DNA of 64,000 bases from Sulfurovum sp. (GCA_027049035.1 JALTVI010000091.1:1-64000), one strand, 5' to 3'; positions 16,873 to 26,832 are shown, counted from the stretch's first letter. The notes: generated from the sequence alone by a model not told the origin. A program made the numbers and translations.

Positions 16873-17652
16873 ATGAGCCAAATGGTGCCCCATACCGTCA
16901 CCGAACTTGATGCAATGCGGAAATACCCGCCGGAACTTTTCTACCGCGGTGATCTTTCACTGCTCGAGCGTCCAAAGGTCTCCATTGTCGGTACGCGTAC
17001 CCCGTCGCTCTATACACAGCAGATGACAGAGGAGATTGCCAAAGCGCTGGCCAAACGAGGTGTCTGTATCGTAAGCGGTGCGGCGATGGGCGTGGATGCT
17101 TTGGCGCATAGGGCAGCAGGTGCGGACAATACCATTGCCGTACTTGGCTGCGGACTGGATATACGCTATCCGGCGATCAACAGCGAGCTTATTGTTTCTA
17201 TAGAGCGCAAGGGATTGCTGCTGAGCCCTTTCAACGACGGGTTTCGGGCGACCAACTGGAGTTTTGTGGTGCGTAACGAACTAGTCGTGGCACTTGGTGA
17301 GATGTTGATTGTAACGGAAGCCGACCCAAAAAGCGGTTCTTTGCGTTCGGTCGAGTATGCGTTAAAAATGGGCAAAAAGGTGTATGTACTGCCGCACCAT
17401 TTGGGAGAGAGCAGGGGGACCCACGATCTGATTGTAAGCGGTGATGCCGAAGTGATCTGGGATATCGAAGCGTTTGCCGCGAAGTTTGGAGAGGCGGTGG
17501 AGCGTGAAGTGCCCAAAGATGATTTTTTCTATTTCTGCCAGAAGATGCCCACGCTTGACGAGGCGCTGGCCAGTTTTGGCGAGCGGGTGTACGAAGCGGA
17601 GCTTGAGGGGGTCGTTGCGATACGCAACGGTATCGTGCGGCTTACTTGCTAA
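16873..17652 (+). CDS. dprA: DNA-processing protein DprA
   Basis: About 259 residues, the compact Rossmann-fold form without an obvious C-terminal winged helix. Motifs: VSIVGTRTPS, IVSGAAMGVDALAHRAA, IAVLGCGLDIRYP, and the late SGSLRSVEYALKMGKKV and ESRGTHDLI. DprA loads RecA on incoming single strands in natural transformation, so the organism may be competent; no other competence gene is in the window. The frame is open from 16804, but ATG 16873 has AAAGGAAC just upstream. Its stop overlaps by 11 nt the stop of the convergent thioredoxin-like gene. Confidence 0.88.
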   Translation: MSQMVPHTVTELDAMRKYPPELFYRGDLSLLERPKVSIVGTRTPSLYTQQMTEEIAKALAKRGVCIVSGAAMGVDALAHRAAGADNTIAVLGCGLDIRYPAINSELIVSIERKGLLLSPFNDGFRATNWSFVVRNELVVALGEMLIVTEADPKSGSLRSVEYALKMGKKVYVLPHHLGESRGTHDLIVSGDAEVIWDIEAFAAKFGEAVEREVPKDDFFYFCQKMPTLDEALASFGERVYEAELEGVVAIRNGIVRLTC

Positions 17653-18157
17653 GCTGTGTGAAGAGCTCTTCGAGTGCCGATTCGGGAAGCATGCCTGCCT
17701 GAATATACTGCACATCCCCTTTTTTGTCAAGTGCCAAAAGGAAAGGAATGCTGCCCTGCCACTGTGCTCTTTGTGAAATGTAGCTGACAAAGAGATGTTC
17801 TTCTGCACCGGAGACAACAGTATAGTTGATGCCTTTCTGTTTTACAAAACGCTTCAGTTCGCTTTTGTCGTACCCCTGTACCTCGACGGCGATGATGGCG
17901 AGTTTGCCTTTGTGTTTCTTCTGCATGTCAATGAGATGCGGGATGCTCATCAGACAGGGCGGGCACTTGTGGCCGAAGAATTCCAAGAAGACCACTTTGC
18001 CTTCCATACCGGAGATTTTGAGACCCTCGGGTGTACCGGTGATGGTGTAGCTTTTGCCGTTGATATCTTTGATTTGGAGGCTTGACTTCTTCCCCTGAGC
18101 CTGTGTGGTGCTTACAAGTGCAAGTGTCAGCAGGAGTGCCGTGAGTAATTTTTTCAT
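17642..18157 (-). CDS. TlpA-like periplasmic thioredoxin
   Basis: About 171 residues. A signal peptide (MKKLLTALLLTLALVS) leads to a TlpA-type thioredoxin domain with the CPPC active site in FFGHKCPPCLMSIPHL. CPPC with a signal peptide fits a periplasmic thiol reductase or cytochrome c maturation helper, which suits a genome with many CxxCH proteins, but the substrate is unknown. Start at ATG 18157; the frame extends 13 codons further without reason. Convergent with dprA. Confidence 0.82.
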   Translation of the reverse strand: MKKLLTALLLTLALVSTTQAQGKKSSLQIKDINGKSYTITGTPEGLKISGMEGKVVFLEFFGHKCPPCLMSIPHLIDMQKKHKGKLAIIAVEVQGYDKSELKRFVKQKGINYTVVSGAEEHLFVSYISQRAQWQGSIPFLLALDKKGDVQYIQAGMLPESALEELFTQLSK

Positions 18158-18194
18158 AAATGTCAACCTTTGTTGTAGTATTCGTCTTAGTGAC

Positions 18195-18200
18195 ATTATA
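18195..18200 (-). promoter_or_regulatory. -10 box for the TlpA-like gene
   Basis: TATAAT on the minus strand about 38 nt before the ATG. Confidence 0.5.
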
Positions 18201-18261
18201 GATAGTATACATTAACCATTATGTAATAATTGTGAAATTTCGGGAAAGTTTTGAAAAAATC

Positions 18262-18381
18262 TAAGAGCACCAAGGCGGATTTTAAAAGGAGGAGGAAAAA
18301 TCTATGAAAAAGGAGACCAAAATGAAAATCTTTTATAGGGGAGGAGGAGATTTTATTTTTGGTACATCCTTGATGCTCTTA
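18262..18381. repeat. Long-range inverted repeat enclosing a short ORF
   Basis: Arms TAAGAGCACCAAGG (18262-18275) and CCTTGATGCTCTTA (18368-18381) pair over 14 positions with one C/A mismatch. Between them lies purine-rich sequence with three AGGAG-type motifs, and AAAATCT/AGATTTT arms that could pair inside. A 27-codon ORF starts within the loop and runs through the right arm. Confidence 0.7.
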
Positions 18382-18387
18382 TGGTGA
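18304..18387 (+). CDS. Candidate 27-residue small protein
   Basis: ATG 18304 is preceded at 8 nt by AAGGAGGAGG, the strongest ribosome site in this part of the window. The 27-residue product begins MKKETKMKIFYRGGG and ends in a hydrophobic FGTSLMLLW, so it might contact a membrane. I recognise no family. It lies in a 480-nt gap between tlpA-like and nagZ, inside an inverted repeat that could fold its mRNA. It could also be a non-coding RNA rich in Shine-Dalgarno-like motifs. Real translation is unproven. Confidence 0.4.
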   Translation: MKKETKMKIFYRGGGDFIFGTSLMLLW

Positions 18388-18461
18388 AAGTATAGAGCGA
18401 CAAGTTTAACCGAACACTAATATGCAATAGATTTACTAATAGGATGATTTCTGAAAATAGC

Positions 18462-18545
18462 GGTTTCACTCGATAGCTCTGGCAGTCGCAAACGGCAAAG
18501 CCGCCCTTCGGGTTGAGTGCTCCTTTGTCGCCATCGAGTGAAACC
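18462..18545 (+). repeat. Structured intergenic repeat, short version (family A)
   Basis: 84 bp bounded by perfect 13-bp arms (GGTTTCACTCGAT and complement). Inside are CAGTCG on one side and CTCCTTT on the other, as in family B, and two small tip hairpins (GGC-AAA-GCC and CCC-TTC-GGG). It is inverted relative to the 162-bp copy at 13502-13663. It sits 93 nt before nagZ. Confidence 0.85.
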
Positions 18546-18637
18546 TTGGTAGTGGACTATTCAGAGAGCTTAATAGTGAATAGTGAAGAGTTTTGGTATG
18601 CTTTTCTTCTGAAAAGCTTTTATTGAATGGAGAAAGT

Positions 18638-19717
18638 ATGATAAAACGTGTTGTTGTGGGGGTGGCTGTGGCTGCTTCCGTGTTGAGTGCCGGCGTGCCG
18701 CTGGAGCAGAAGATAGGGCAGATGCTGATGGTGGGGTTTCACGGTACCTCTGCAAAGCCAGACTCGAAGATATGCAGAGCGATAAAAGAGTACAATCTTG
18801 GTGCGGTCATTCTGTTCGACTACAATCCGGTCGACAAAAGCAAGCCGAAGAACATAGACTCCAAAGCGCAGGTAGCCAGACTGACCAAGGAGCTTCAGGC
18901 GTGCAGCCGTGACCATAAGCTTCTGATCGCAGTGGATCAGGAGGGCGGCAGGGTACAGCGCCTCAAGAGCAGATACGGTTTTTACGGCAAGTTCCCGAGG
19001 GCGGCCGATGTGGTCCGGTCAGGCAATATGGAGCAGACCTATACGAAGATGGCAAAAGAGCTTAAAAGTGTAGGTATCAACTACGACCTCGCACCGGTGG
19101 TAGACCTTGATATCAACCCTAAAAACCACGTCATCCATAGACTTGGACGCTCTTTTGGCAAAGACCCCAGAACGGTAGAGAAGTATGCCTCCATCTTTAT
19201 CGATGCGATGCACCGCTACGGGGTACTGACTTCACTCAAGCACTTTCCAGGTCACGGCTCTTCGGTGGGCGATACCCACAAGGGATTTGTGGATGTGACG
19301 AATCTGTGGAAGCCTGTAGAGCTGGAGCCCTACAGACTGCTTCAAGACAAGGCCGATACGGTGATGGTGGCACACGTCTTCAACAAAAAGATAGATCCGA
19401 AATATCCTGCAACACTCTCAAGAAAAACGGTAGAAGGCCTGCTTAGAAACAAGATAGGCTTTAACGGAGTGGTGATTACAGACGATCTGCAGATGGGGGC
19501 GATCAGCCAGAAGTATTCGCTTAAAAAGACGCTGGAGCTTGCCATCGATGCGGGAGATGACATCCTGCTCTTTGGCAATCAGCTCGATCCGCGAAAAGTG
19601 GTGTCGACCAAAAAACTGGTAGAGACCATCAAAACGCTGATACTTGAGGGAAAGGTCTCCAAAGCACGTATAGAGAAATCCTACGCGCGTATCCAGAGAC
19701 TCAAAAAGCGCCTTTAG
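18638..19717 (+). CDS. nagZ: Beta-N-acetylhexosaminidase, glycoside hydrolase family 3
   Basis: 359 residues, single-domain GH3. The catalytic loop is [16 protein letters not shown] with its Asp-His dyad, and the nucleophile Asp is in [11 protein letters not shown]. Substrate residues include [10 protein letters not shown]. It removes N-acetylglucosamine from muropeptides. Unlike the cytoplasmic enzyme of enterics, this one starts with a hydrophobic leader ([15 protein letters not shown]), so it may act in the periplasm. ATG 18638 has GGAGA upstream; the frame opens 15 codons earlier. It overlaps the convergent helicase gene by 4 nt. Confidence 0.9.
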   Translation: MIKRVVVGVAVAASVLSAGVPLEQKIGQMLMVGFHGTSAKPDSKICRAIKEYNLGAVILFDYNPVDKSKPKNIDSKAQVARLTKELQACSRDHKLLIAVDQEGGRVQRLKSRYGFYGKFPRAADVVRSGNMEQTYTKMAKELKSVGINYDLAPVVDLDINPKNHVIHRLGRSFGKDPRTVEKYASIFIDAMHRYGVLTSLKHFPGHGSSVGDTHKGFVDVTNLWKPVELEPYRLLQDKADTVMVAHVFNKKIDPKYPATLSRKTVEGLLRNKIGFNGVVITDDLQMGAISQKYSLKKTLELAIDAGDDILLFGNQLDPRKVVSTKKLVETIKTLILEGKVSKARIEKSYARIQRLKKRL

Positions 19718-20952
19718 GCTCTGGCACGTGAATTTCTGTTTCCGTTGCGTGAAGAAGCGCTGCGTGAACGGTTTCTATTCTGCTGCTTCTTCTGGATCGG
19801 CTCGGCTTTGATGCTTGGGTCCGGTCTGTACCCATCAATCTGTACCTTTTCGATCTTGGACTTGGTGAAGCGTTCGATATCGGCAAGGAGCTTGTGCTCG
19901 TCGATACAGACAAGTGATACCGCTTCACCGCTCTGTCCGGCACGTCCGGTACGTCCAATACGGTGGACATAGTCTTCGGGGACGTTTGGCAGTTCGTAGT
20001 TGACCACGTGTGGCAGCTGGTCGATGTCGATGCCTCTGGCGGCGATATCGGTAGCCACCAGCACTTCGATGGCGTTGGATTTGAATCCTGCCAGCGCTTT
20101 GATACGTGCACCCTGTGATTTGTCACCGTGAATGGCCGCTGCGCGGATACCCGCTTCGCCAAGCTGCTTTGTCAGTCTGTTGGCACCGTGTTTGGTACGT
20201 GTGAAGACGAGCACCTGTGACCACTTCTTCTCTTTGATAAGCTGTGTAAGCAGGGCTCTTTTGCGTGCCTTGTCCACCGGGTGAACCACCTGGCTTATTT
20301 TTGTAGCTGTGGTGTTTTCACGTGCGACTTCGATGAGTACGGGGTCATGCAGCAGGCCGGAGGCAAGCTGTTTGATCTCTTTGGAGAAAGTGGCTGAAAA
20401 GAGCAGTGTCTGCTTCTGCTTTGGCATCATCTTCATCAGTTTCTTGATGTCGTGAATGAAGCCCATATCGAGCATTCTGTCCGCTTCATCAAGAACGAGT
20501 GTCTCAAGGGCGGTAAAGTCGATGCCCTTCTGTCCTGCAATATCAAGCAGTCTGCCAGGCGTGGCGACAACGATCTCCACCCCTTTTCTAAGTGCGGCAA
20601 GCTGTGGGTTGATACCCACACCGCCGAAGATGACGGTAGAGGAGTGGGGAAGATACTTTCCGTAGGTCTTAATGCTCTCCTCCACCTGCGCAGCAAGTTC
20701 ACGTGTGGGGGTAAGTACCAGTACACGGATCTGCTTTGGATTCATCTTTGGCTGTGTCTGTGAAAGACGCTGCAGAATAGGAAGAGTGAAGCCGGCGGTT
20801 TTGCCTGTGCCTGTCTGTGCTGCGGCAAGTACATCTTTGCCTTCTATGACGGTAGGGATTGCTTTTGCCTGAATGGGGGTTGGAGCGGTGTAGCCTGTTT
20901 CTTTGATCGCTTTTAGAAGAGCTTCGTTAAGCCCCAGAGTTGTAAATGACAT
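19714..20952 (-). CDS. DEAD-box RNA helicase (RhlE-like)
   Basis: 412 residues with all helicase motifs: Q motif ([10 protein letters not shown]), [46 protein letters not shown] and [10 protein letters not shown]. The C-terminal ~30 residues are a basic Arg/Asn/Ser tail, probably for RNA contact. It remodels RNA in ribosome assembly or decay. The upstream 259 nt to the TetR gene hold no gene and show a weak promoter only. Confidence 0.95.
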   Translation of the reverse strand: MSFTTLGLNEALLKAIKETGYTAPTPIQAKAIPTVIEGKDVLAAAQTGTGKTAGFTLPILQRLSQTQPKMNPKQIRVLVLTPTRELAAQVEESIKTYGKYLPHSSTVIFGGVGINPQLAALRKGVEIVVATPGRLLDIAGQKGIDFTALETLVLDEADRMLDMGFIHDIKKLMKMMPKQKQTLLFSATFSKEIKQLASGLLHDPVLIEVARENTTATKISQVVHPVDKARKRALLTQLIKEKKWSQVLVFTRTKHGANRLTKQLGEAGIRAAAIHGDKSQGARIKALAGFKSNAIEVLVATDIAARGIDIDQLPHVVNYELPNVPEDYVHRIGRTGRAGQSGEAVSLVCIDEHKLLADIERFTKSKIEKVQIDGYRPDPSIKAEPIQKKQQNRNRSRSASSRNGNRNSRARA

Positions 20953-21159
20953 AAATATCCTAATGTTGTATGTTGTTTGCCAAGCCGCCGCATTGAAAAT
21001 GGCCGGTTCGGGGCTAAGTAGTGTGGTTTAATTATTGCACCTTGAAAGTGTTAGGCAGAAAAGAAGTCGTTGAACCGATATACGCTAAATTTATACCGCA
21101 GTATAGCGTAATAATCGGCGTTTATGTTAATGGTATGTAGAATTTTAAGAAAAAAGGAC

Positions 21160-21165
21160 TATAAT
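21160..21165 (+). promoter_or_regulatory. -10 box of the tetR-efflux operon
   Basis: TATAAT 46 nt before the TetR start, immediately upstream of the palindromic operator. Confidence 0.6.
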
Positions 21166-21174
21166 TTTTTAAAT

Positions 21175-21187
21175 TGACCGACGGTCA
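21175..21187. promoter_or_regulatory. TetR-type operator TGACCGACGGTCA
   Basis: A perfect 6+1+6 palindrome extended on the right by GTCA, the pattern bound by many AcrR/TetR repressors. It lies about 10 nt after the -10 box, so a bound repressor would block transcription of its own gene and the efflux genes after it. Confidence 0.75.
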
Positions 21188-21211
21188 GTCATTTTTTAAA
21201 ACAGGATCGAT

Positions 21212-21817
21212 ATGGCTATCATAGTAGACAAAGAACAAAAACGAAGAGACATTGCACTCTCCGCAAAAGAGATCGTTCTTGAAAAAGGGATACAGAACCT
21301 TACCATCTCCGCCATCGCCAAAGAGGCGGGTATTGGAAAGGGAACATTTTATGAGTACTTTAAGAGCAAGGAGGAGCTGCTTTTTGAACTGGTGGAAATT
21401 TTGATGCTTGCACACAACAAGCGTATCGAAGCTCAGCTTGAAGAGGCAGAAAATACGGCTGAAAAGATCAAGATTTTCTCCAATTTTTTCTATGATGAAA
21501 AGAGCGGTGAACTGCGTCAACTCTATAAAATGTTCACCGGTATTTCGCTGCTCTCTCCGCAAGAGGAGATGAAAGCGTTCCAGACGGAGTGCTTTGATTA
21601 CTACTACAACTGGTTTGAGAAGATCATTGAAGAGGGGATCGCCGGCAAAGAGTTGAACCCCGCAGCACGGCAGATGACCGGCGCGATGTTCGCTACGGCA
21701 AAGGGGATGTTTATCATTGCACAAACCACCAACCGAAACAGTGATCTTAAAAGTGAAATACACAGCTATGTCGATACGCTGATGCGACTGCTCTCATGTG
21801 CGGGAGAGAGAATATGA
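21212..21817 (+). CDS. TetR/AcrR-family repressor of the efflux operon
   Basis: 201 residues. N-terminal TetR helix-turn-helix: IVLEKGIQNLTISAIAKEAG followed by GKGTFYEYFKSKEEL. The C-terminal ligand domain is divergent, as usual. Its operator lies just upstream and its stop overlaps the start of the TolC-like gene (ATGA), so it is the first gene of the efflux operon and probably represses it until an inducer binds. Inducer unknown. Confidence 0.92.
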   Translation: MAIIVDKEQKRRDIALSAKEIVLEKGIQNLTISAIAKEAGIGKGTFYEYFKSKEELLFELVEILMLAHNKRIEAQLEEAENTAEKIKIFSNFFYDEKSGELRQLYKMFTGISLLSPQEEMKAFQTECFDYYYNWFEKIIEEGIAGKELNPAARQMTGAMFATAKGMFIIAQTTNRNSDLKSEIHSYVDTLMRLLSCAGERI

Positions 21818-23073
21818 AAAAGACACTCTTTGTATTTATATCATCCGTTGTGCTTCCCTATGCAGCAGGACTCTCCACATTTATCGACCACGCCCAAAAG
21901 TCCAACGGACAGATCAAAGCCAAAGAGATTACTATCAAATCGAAAGCTCAGGAGGTCGAGTCTGCAAAAAGTGCCTACTGGCCCACGCTCGATGTCGGCG
22001 GCAGCTACAGTGCGTTGAATCCCTCTACCATTGTGCAGCCGGGGCGTACGACAACGGTTTATGCCGGTGTACATCTGGAGATCTACGACGGCGGGCGCAA
22101 AGCGGCTGTATTGAGGGCCAAAGAGTATGCAAAGGAGGCGTCGCTCTTTGAAAAGGAGGCGTTTTCCAAGAGTGTGACACTGCAGATCGTGCAGCACTAC
22201 TATGCCATCAAGAAATTGCAGGCGAATCTGCAGGCGTTAAGAGAGCGCTCCAAAGAGCTTGCGGCACAGATTGCACGTGTGAAGCGATTCAAGCTTACGG
22301 GTCTTGCCACGCAGGAGGCGGTGGACAAGCTGCAGGCGGTCTATGACAACAACCGCTATACGATCGAGAGCCTCAAACTCAACATCCAGACAGCACGGGA
22401 GAACCTCAGACTCTTAAGCAGTATCGATGCGACACATCTTGGCAACAGCCGTTTTGTCTCACCGAACGGTGTACATTTCGAGTGGTTTGATGCCATCAAG
22501 CTCATGCGTGCACAGGCCAGTGCCGTAGGTGAAAATGCCAAGGCGATTGATGCGAACTATCTGCCGCAGGTTGGGATTAGCGACATTTATCACCGTTCGA
22601 ATTTCGACGATACAGGAACGCTTCCACCGATATTCGGTGTAGGAGGAAGTGACGTCTTTTTGGTGGATCATGAGAATGAAGTGAAACTTTCGCTCAATAT
22701 GCGTCTTTTTGACAAGGGACGCATGAAGCATGAGAGTGAAGCGGTGCGGCTGCAGAAACTTGCACTGGAGAGCGAACTTGCCCATGCGAAAAAGGAGCAG
22801 CTGATGCACTTCAGGCTGGCAGGCAAGACGCTTGAGACGACACGGGCGAAGATGAGAAGTGCCAAGAGCGCGCTAAGAGCGGCGGAAAGTACTTACAAAA
22901 CCATCCGCAAAAAGTTCGAAGCGGGACTGGTCGATGATATCGCCTACCTCGATGCACTGGCGCAGAAGACGCTTGCGGAAGCACGCTACAAAGAGACGCT
23001 GTATGACTATGAGATCAAAAAGTCGCTCTACTATTACTATGCGGGCAAGGACCCAAGGGAGTTTGTAAGATGA
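21814..23073 (+). CDS. TolC-family outer membrane efflux protein
   Basis: About 419 residues with a signal peptide (KKTLFVFISSVVLPYAAG) and two outer-membrane-efflux repeats of long helices, for example VESAKSAYWPTLDVGGSYS near the start and AAESTYKTIRKKFEAGLVD near the end. It forms the outer membrane duct of a tripartite pump. ATG 21814 overlaps the tetR stop by four nt; an earlier in-frame start at 21796 adds six residues before the signal peptide. The adaptor gene again overlaps by four nt. Confidence 0.9.
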   Translation: MKKTLFVFISSVVLPYAAGLSTFIDHAQKSNGQIKAKEITIKSKAQEVESAKSAYWPTLDVGGSYSALNPSTIVQPGRTTTVYAGVHLEIYDGGRKAAVLRAKEYAKEASLFEKEAFSKSVTLQIVQHYYAIKKLQANLQALRERSKELAAQIARVKRFKLTGLATQEAVDKLQAVYDNNRYTIESLKLNIQTARENLRLLSSIDATHLGNSRFVSPNGVHFEWFDAIKLMRAQASAVGENAKAIDANYLPQVGISDIYHRSNFDDTGTLPPIFGVGGSDVFLVDHENEVKLSLNMRLFDKGRMKHESEAVRLQKLALESELAHAKKEQLMHFRLAGKTLETTRAKMRSAKSALRAAESTYKTIRKKFEAGLVDDIAYLDALAQKTLAEARYKETLYDYEIKKSLYYYYAGKDPREFVR

Positions 23074-23780
23074 AAAAGATTGTATTGAACCTGATGCTGG
23101 CGATGATTGCCCTCAGGGCAGAAGAGATCTATGCAACGTTCAATGTCGAAGCCAAACGGCATGCGGACCTGGCCTTTACGGCTACGGGAATCGTGGGCAA
23201 TGTCTATGTCGATATCGCCTCAATCGTCAAAAAGGATGAGGTGCTCGCGACGCTTGAGAACAGCGATGCCAAGGCATCCTTGGAAATCGCAAAGACGGCA
23301 CTCAAATATGCCAAGCGTGACTACGAGCGCCAATTGAAGGTCAAAAAGCTGGTCGATGAGGCTCAGTTTGACACGTTTGCTTTCAAGTATGAACATGCCA
23401 AGGCGCAGGTGGCGCTGCAGCAGGCACTCTATGACAAAACCGTCCTGAAAGCGCCTTTTGACGGGGTTATTTATGAAAAAATGGTTGAAGCGGGTGATGC
23501 GGTCAGCGGCGCGATGATACGTACTGTTTTCAAGATTCAGAGCATCAAGGCGCGCAAACTGGTGCTGGAGATCGACCAGAAGTACTGGAAAAAGGTGAAA
23601 CCGGGTCTGACCTTCCGCTACCGTGTCGACGGAGACGCCAACGAGTACAGCGGCACCATCGCCAAGGTTTATCCATATGCCGACAGCGGCAACCGCAAAC
23701 TGCATGCAGAGGTGGAAGCAGAAGGGTTTGCCCCGGGGCTCTTTGGTACCGGATACATTCTCATTCCGGAAACGAAGTAG
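23070..23780 (+). CDS. RND efflux periplasmic adaptor (membrane fusion protein)
   Basis: 236 residues, shorter than the usual 350-400. A signal peptide precedes a barrel strand and a lipoyl half-motif (VDIASIVKKDEVLATL), a short coiled-coil hairpin (about 60-115), the second lipoyl half (LKAPFDGVIYEKMVEAGD), and a beta-barrel domain. It links the RND pump to the TolC duct. The short hairpin suggests a compact adaptor. Overlaps the TolC gene by four nt. Confidence 0.88.
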   Translation: MKKIVLNLMLAMIALRAEEIYATFNVEAKRHADLAFTATGIVGNVYVDIASIVKKDEVLATLENSDAKASLEIAKTALKYAKRDYERQLKVKKLVDEAQFDTFAFKYEHAKAQVALQQALYDKTVLKAPFDGVIYEKMVEAGDAVSGAMIRTVFKIQSIKARKLVLEIDQKYWKKVKPGLTFRYRVDGDANEYSGTIAKVYPYADSGNRKLHAEVEAEGFAPGLFGTGYILIPETK

Positions 23781-23789
23781 GGCGGATAG

Positions 23790-26700
23790 ATGTATAAACT
23801 AGCGATCAACCGTCCCATAGCGACGCTGATGTATGTCTTTACGCTGGTCATCTTCGGATGGCTAAGCTTCAAGAGCATGCCCTCTTCTCTCTTTCCAAAC
23901 GTCGACTTTCCGATGGTCACCATCAAGACCATCTACCCCGGTGCTGATGCCGATACGGTGGAGTCACAGGTAACCGAAAAGATCGAAGAGGCTATTTCGC
24001 GCATCGGCGGTGTGGATGCCATCACCTCTACCAGCTCCGAGGGCGCTTCGGTGGTGATGGTCAAGTTCTTCCTGGAGCGCGATATCGACGAAGCGACCAA
24101 TGATGTGCGTGACAAGGTCGCTGCCGTGGAGCTTCCAAAGAATGCCAAGGTGCCGCTGGTCAGCAAGCTTGATATCGGCGGCGCACCGGTGGTCAATGTC
24201 TTCCTTACTGCCAAGAACGATACGCTGCAGAACCTGATGCTCTTTGCCGACGAGAAGGCAAAACCGGCCCTGCAGAAGATCAACGGCGTAGGGGCCATCA
24301 ACATCATCGGATACCGCGACCGTGAGGTAAAGATCTTCCCCGATATCGAAAAGCTCAACAAATTCGGCATCACCGTACGTGAACTCAACGAAATGGTCAA
24401 GCGGGAGAATGTCAAGATCGGCGGCGGAAAGCTCATCACCAAAAAGCGGGAGTTTATTCTAAAAACGCGTGCCGACGCATTGAGTGTTCAGCAGCTGGAG
24501 AATATCATCCTCAAAGACGACATACGCCTGCGCGATGTCGCCAAAGTGGTCGATACCCTCAGTGATCCCGACAGTTACGCCTCCTACAACGGCACGCCGG
24601 GCGTAATGCTCGAAGTGCAGAAGATCTCCGGCACCAATACGCTTGAAGTGGTTAAGCGCGTCAAGGAGGCACTGCCGCAGCTGCAGCAGCTGGCCAAAGA
24701 GAAATACGGCATTCAGATCGTGCAGGATACGACACCGTTCATTATCCACTCGCTCAAAGATGTGGAGTTCGATCTCATTTACGGTGCGTTCCTGGCAGTC
24801 ATCATCATCTTCGGCTTTCTGCGCAACTTCACCATCACCATCGTTTCGGCACTCTCCATTCCCATCGCCATTATGGGTACGATCGCGCTGATGGACTTTA
24901 TGGGGTTTGACCTCAACAAGATGACGCTGATAGGCCTGACGCTCTCCATTGGTATCATTATCGACGATGCCATTGTCGTGCTGGAGAACATCTACAAGAA
25001 GATGGAAGCGGGTATGGGCAAATTCGAAGCGGCGGTGGAGGGGGTCAAAGAGATGGCCTTTGCCATTTTGGCTATCTCTGCGATGCTGCTGGCGGTATTC
25101 ATTCCGGTATCGCACATGAGCGGCATTGTCGGAAAGTTCTTCGAGAGTTTCGCGATGACGGTAGGTTTTGCGGTCATCATCTCCTATACCGTAGCGATGA
25201 GTTTCATGCCAAGCCTCAGTGCGCGGGTACTCAACAAGGGCGAGAGCCATTTCTACAATATGACCGAACCTTTTTTCAAAGCGATGGAGCGTGTGTATGA
25301 CGCGATTTTGAAACGGGCACTCCGCTTCAAGGTACTTACACTGCTGCTGGTCCTTGGCGTCTTTGTGGGCTCACTGGCACTCTTTCCTAAAATAGGTATG
25401 GACTTCATCCCCAAAGAGGACAAGGCGGAATTCGAGGTGAAACTGCGTGCCAAGCCCGGCATTTCGCTTGAAGAGATGATTCGTCAGGCCAAGGCGGTGG
25501 AGGCGAAGATACGCGAAGACAAGAATGTGCTTTTTACCACGCTCAGTGTCGGTTACAACAGTGTACGTGAAAAAAACAAGGCACTGATCTACGTCAAACT
25601 GGTGCCAAAAGGGCAGCGAACGCTCAACCAGGAAGAGGTTATTCAGCAGACCAGAGAGAACCTCAAACCCTACGCAAAGCGTATGTTCATTACCGCTGCG
25701 GCGATTCCGAGCATCAAGGGTGCGGGAGTTTCCGTGCCCTACCAGATCGTGCTGACCTCCGATTCGTTCAAGTCGCTTGAGGCTGCAAAGGAGAAGCTGA
25801 TGGCATACCTTGCCAAAAAGAAGGGGTTTGTCGATATCGACAGCAATATGGATGAGGGCAAACCGCAGATAGACATCAACATCCTGCGTGAAAATGCCAA
25901 CCGCCTTGGCATCTCCGCTTCGCAGATCGCGCAGGCGATCGCCATTGCCTTTTCAAGCGACCTTGAGATCAGCTATTTCGAAGAGAAAGGAAAGCAGTAC
26001 AACATTACGCTGCGCTTTGATGATGCCCACCGTGTGAGCCTGGAGGATATTAAGAAGATCCAGCTGCGCGCGGCCAACGGAGAGCTGGTATTCCTTGACG
26101 GTCTGGTGAGCTTCAATCCCTCCACCTCCCTCTCTGCGATCTACCACTTCAACCGCCAGCGCCAGGTGACGGTCTACTCAGACCTCTTCGGGCTCGACCT
26201 TGGCGGTGCGGTCAACTACACCAAGGCAGGTATCGACAAACTGCTGCCGCCGGATGTGCACTACAAGTTCACAGGCTTTGCCGAAGAGATGGTCAAGACG
26301 AACAAGGCGTTCGGTGCTGCACTGGGGCTTTCGGTCATTTTGATGTTCATCATTCTGGCGATTCTGTACGAGTCGCTCATTCAGCCGGTCATCATCATGA
26401 TGGCGCTGCCGCTGAGTATTATCGGAGTGATGGTTGCACTCTTTTTAAGCGGCCAGCACTTCAGCCTCTTTGTCATGATCGGTTTCATGCTGCTGATGGG
26501 GATGGTCGGCAAGAACGCCGTACTGCTTGTCGATTTCGCCAACGATGCAGTCGCACGCGGTAAAGATGCCGACGCAGCGCTGCTTGAAGCCGGAGAGAAG
26601 CGTTTAAGACCGATTCTGATGACCACGATCGCGATGGTCTTTGCAATGCTGCCGCTGGCGGTGAGCCATTCGCTCGGAAGTGAAACCAAGGCACCGATGG

Positions 26701-26831
26701 CCATTGCGGTCATCGGCGGCCTGCTCAGTTCCATGGTGCTGACACTGGTGGTCGTTCCCGTTATCTACCGTATGATCAACCCGATAGACCGATGGCTGCG
26801 TAAATGGTATGAGGGCAGGATTGAGGAATAA
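23790..26831 (+). CDS. RND-family efflux permease
   Basis: 1013 residues, full length. Twelve membrane helices in the AcrB pattern: TM1 (PIATLMYVFTLVIFGW), the proton-relay Asp pair in TM4 (GIIIDDAIVVLENI), and TM10-12 with MLLMGMVGKNAVLLVDFAN and RLRPILMTTIAMVFAMLPL. Two large periplasmic loops form the pore and docking domains. It is the proton-driven pump of the tripartite system whose regulator, duct and adaptor precede it. Substrates cannot be assigned by motif; hydrophobic drugs or solvents are the usual case. Confidence 0.95.
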   Translation: MYKLAINRPIATLMYVFTLVIFGWLSFKSMPSSLFPNVDFPMVTIKTIYPGADADTVESQVTEKIEEAISRIGGVDAITSTSSEGASVVMVKFFLERDIDEATNDVRDKVAAVELPKNAKVPLVSKLDIGGAPVVNVFLTAKNDTLQNLMLFADEKAKPALQKINGVGAINIIGYRDREVKIFPDIEKLNKFGITVRELNEMVKRENVKIGGGKLITKKREFILKTRADALSVQQLENIILKDDIRLRDVAKVVDTLSDPDSYASYNGTPGVMLEVQKISGTNTLEVVKRVKEALPQLQQLAKEKYGIQIVQDTTPFIIHSLKDVEFDLIYGAFLAVIIIFGFLRNFTITIVSALSIPIAIMGTIALMDFMGFDLNKMTLIGLTLSIGIIIDDAIVVLENIYKKMEAGMGKFEAAVEGVKEMAFAILAISAMLLAVFIPVSHMSGIVGKFFESFAMTVGFAVIISYTVAMSFMPSLSARVLNKGESHFYNMTEPFFKAMERVYDAILKRALRFKVLTLLLVLGVFVGSLALFPKIGMDFIPKEDKAEFEVKLRAKPGISLEEMIRQAKAVEAKIREDKNVLFTTLSVGYNSVREKNKALIYVKLVPKGQRTLNQEEVIQQTRENLKPYAKRMFITAAAIPSIKGAGVSVPYQIVLTSDSFKSLEAAKEKLMAYLAKKKGFVDIDSNMDEGKPQIDINILRENANRLGISASQIAQAIAIAFSSDLEISYFEEKGKQYNITLRFDDAHRVSLEDIKKIQLRAANGELVFLDGLVSFNPSTSLSAIYHFNRQRQVTVYSDLFGLDLGGAVNYTKAGIDKLLPPDVHYKFTGFAEEMVKTNKAFGAALGLSVILMFIILAILYESLIQPVIIMMALPLSIIGVMVALFLSGQHFSLFVMIGFMLLMGMVGKNAVLLVDFANDAVARGKDADAALLEAGEKRLRPILMTTIAMVFAMLPLAVSHSLGSETKAPMAIAVIGGLLSSMVLTLVVVPVIYRMINPIDRWLRKWYEGRIEE

Positions 26832-26832
26832 G

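Noticed and set aside
24459-25250. 263-codon open frame on the minus strand
   Set aside because: Antisense to the RND permease and rich in His, Arg and Asp, as shadow frames are.
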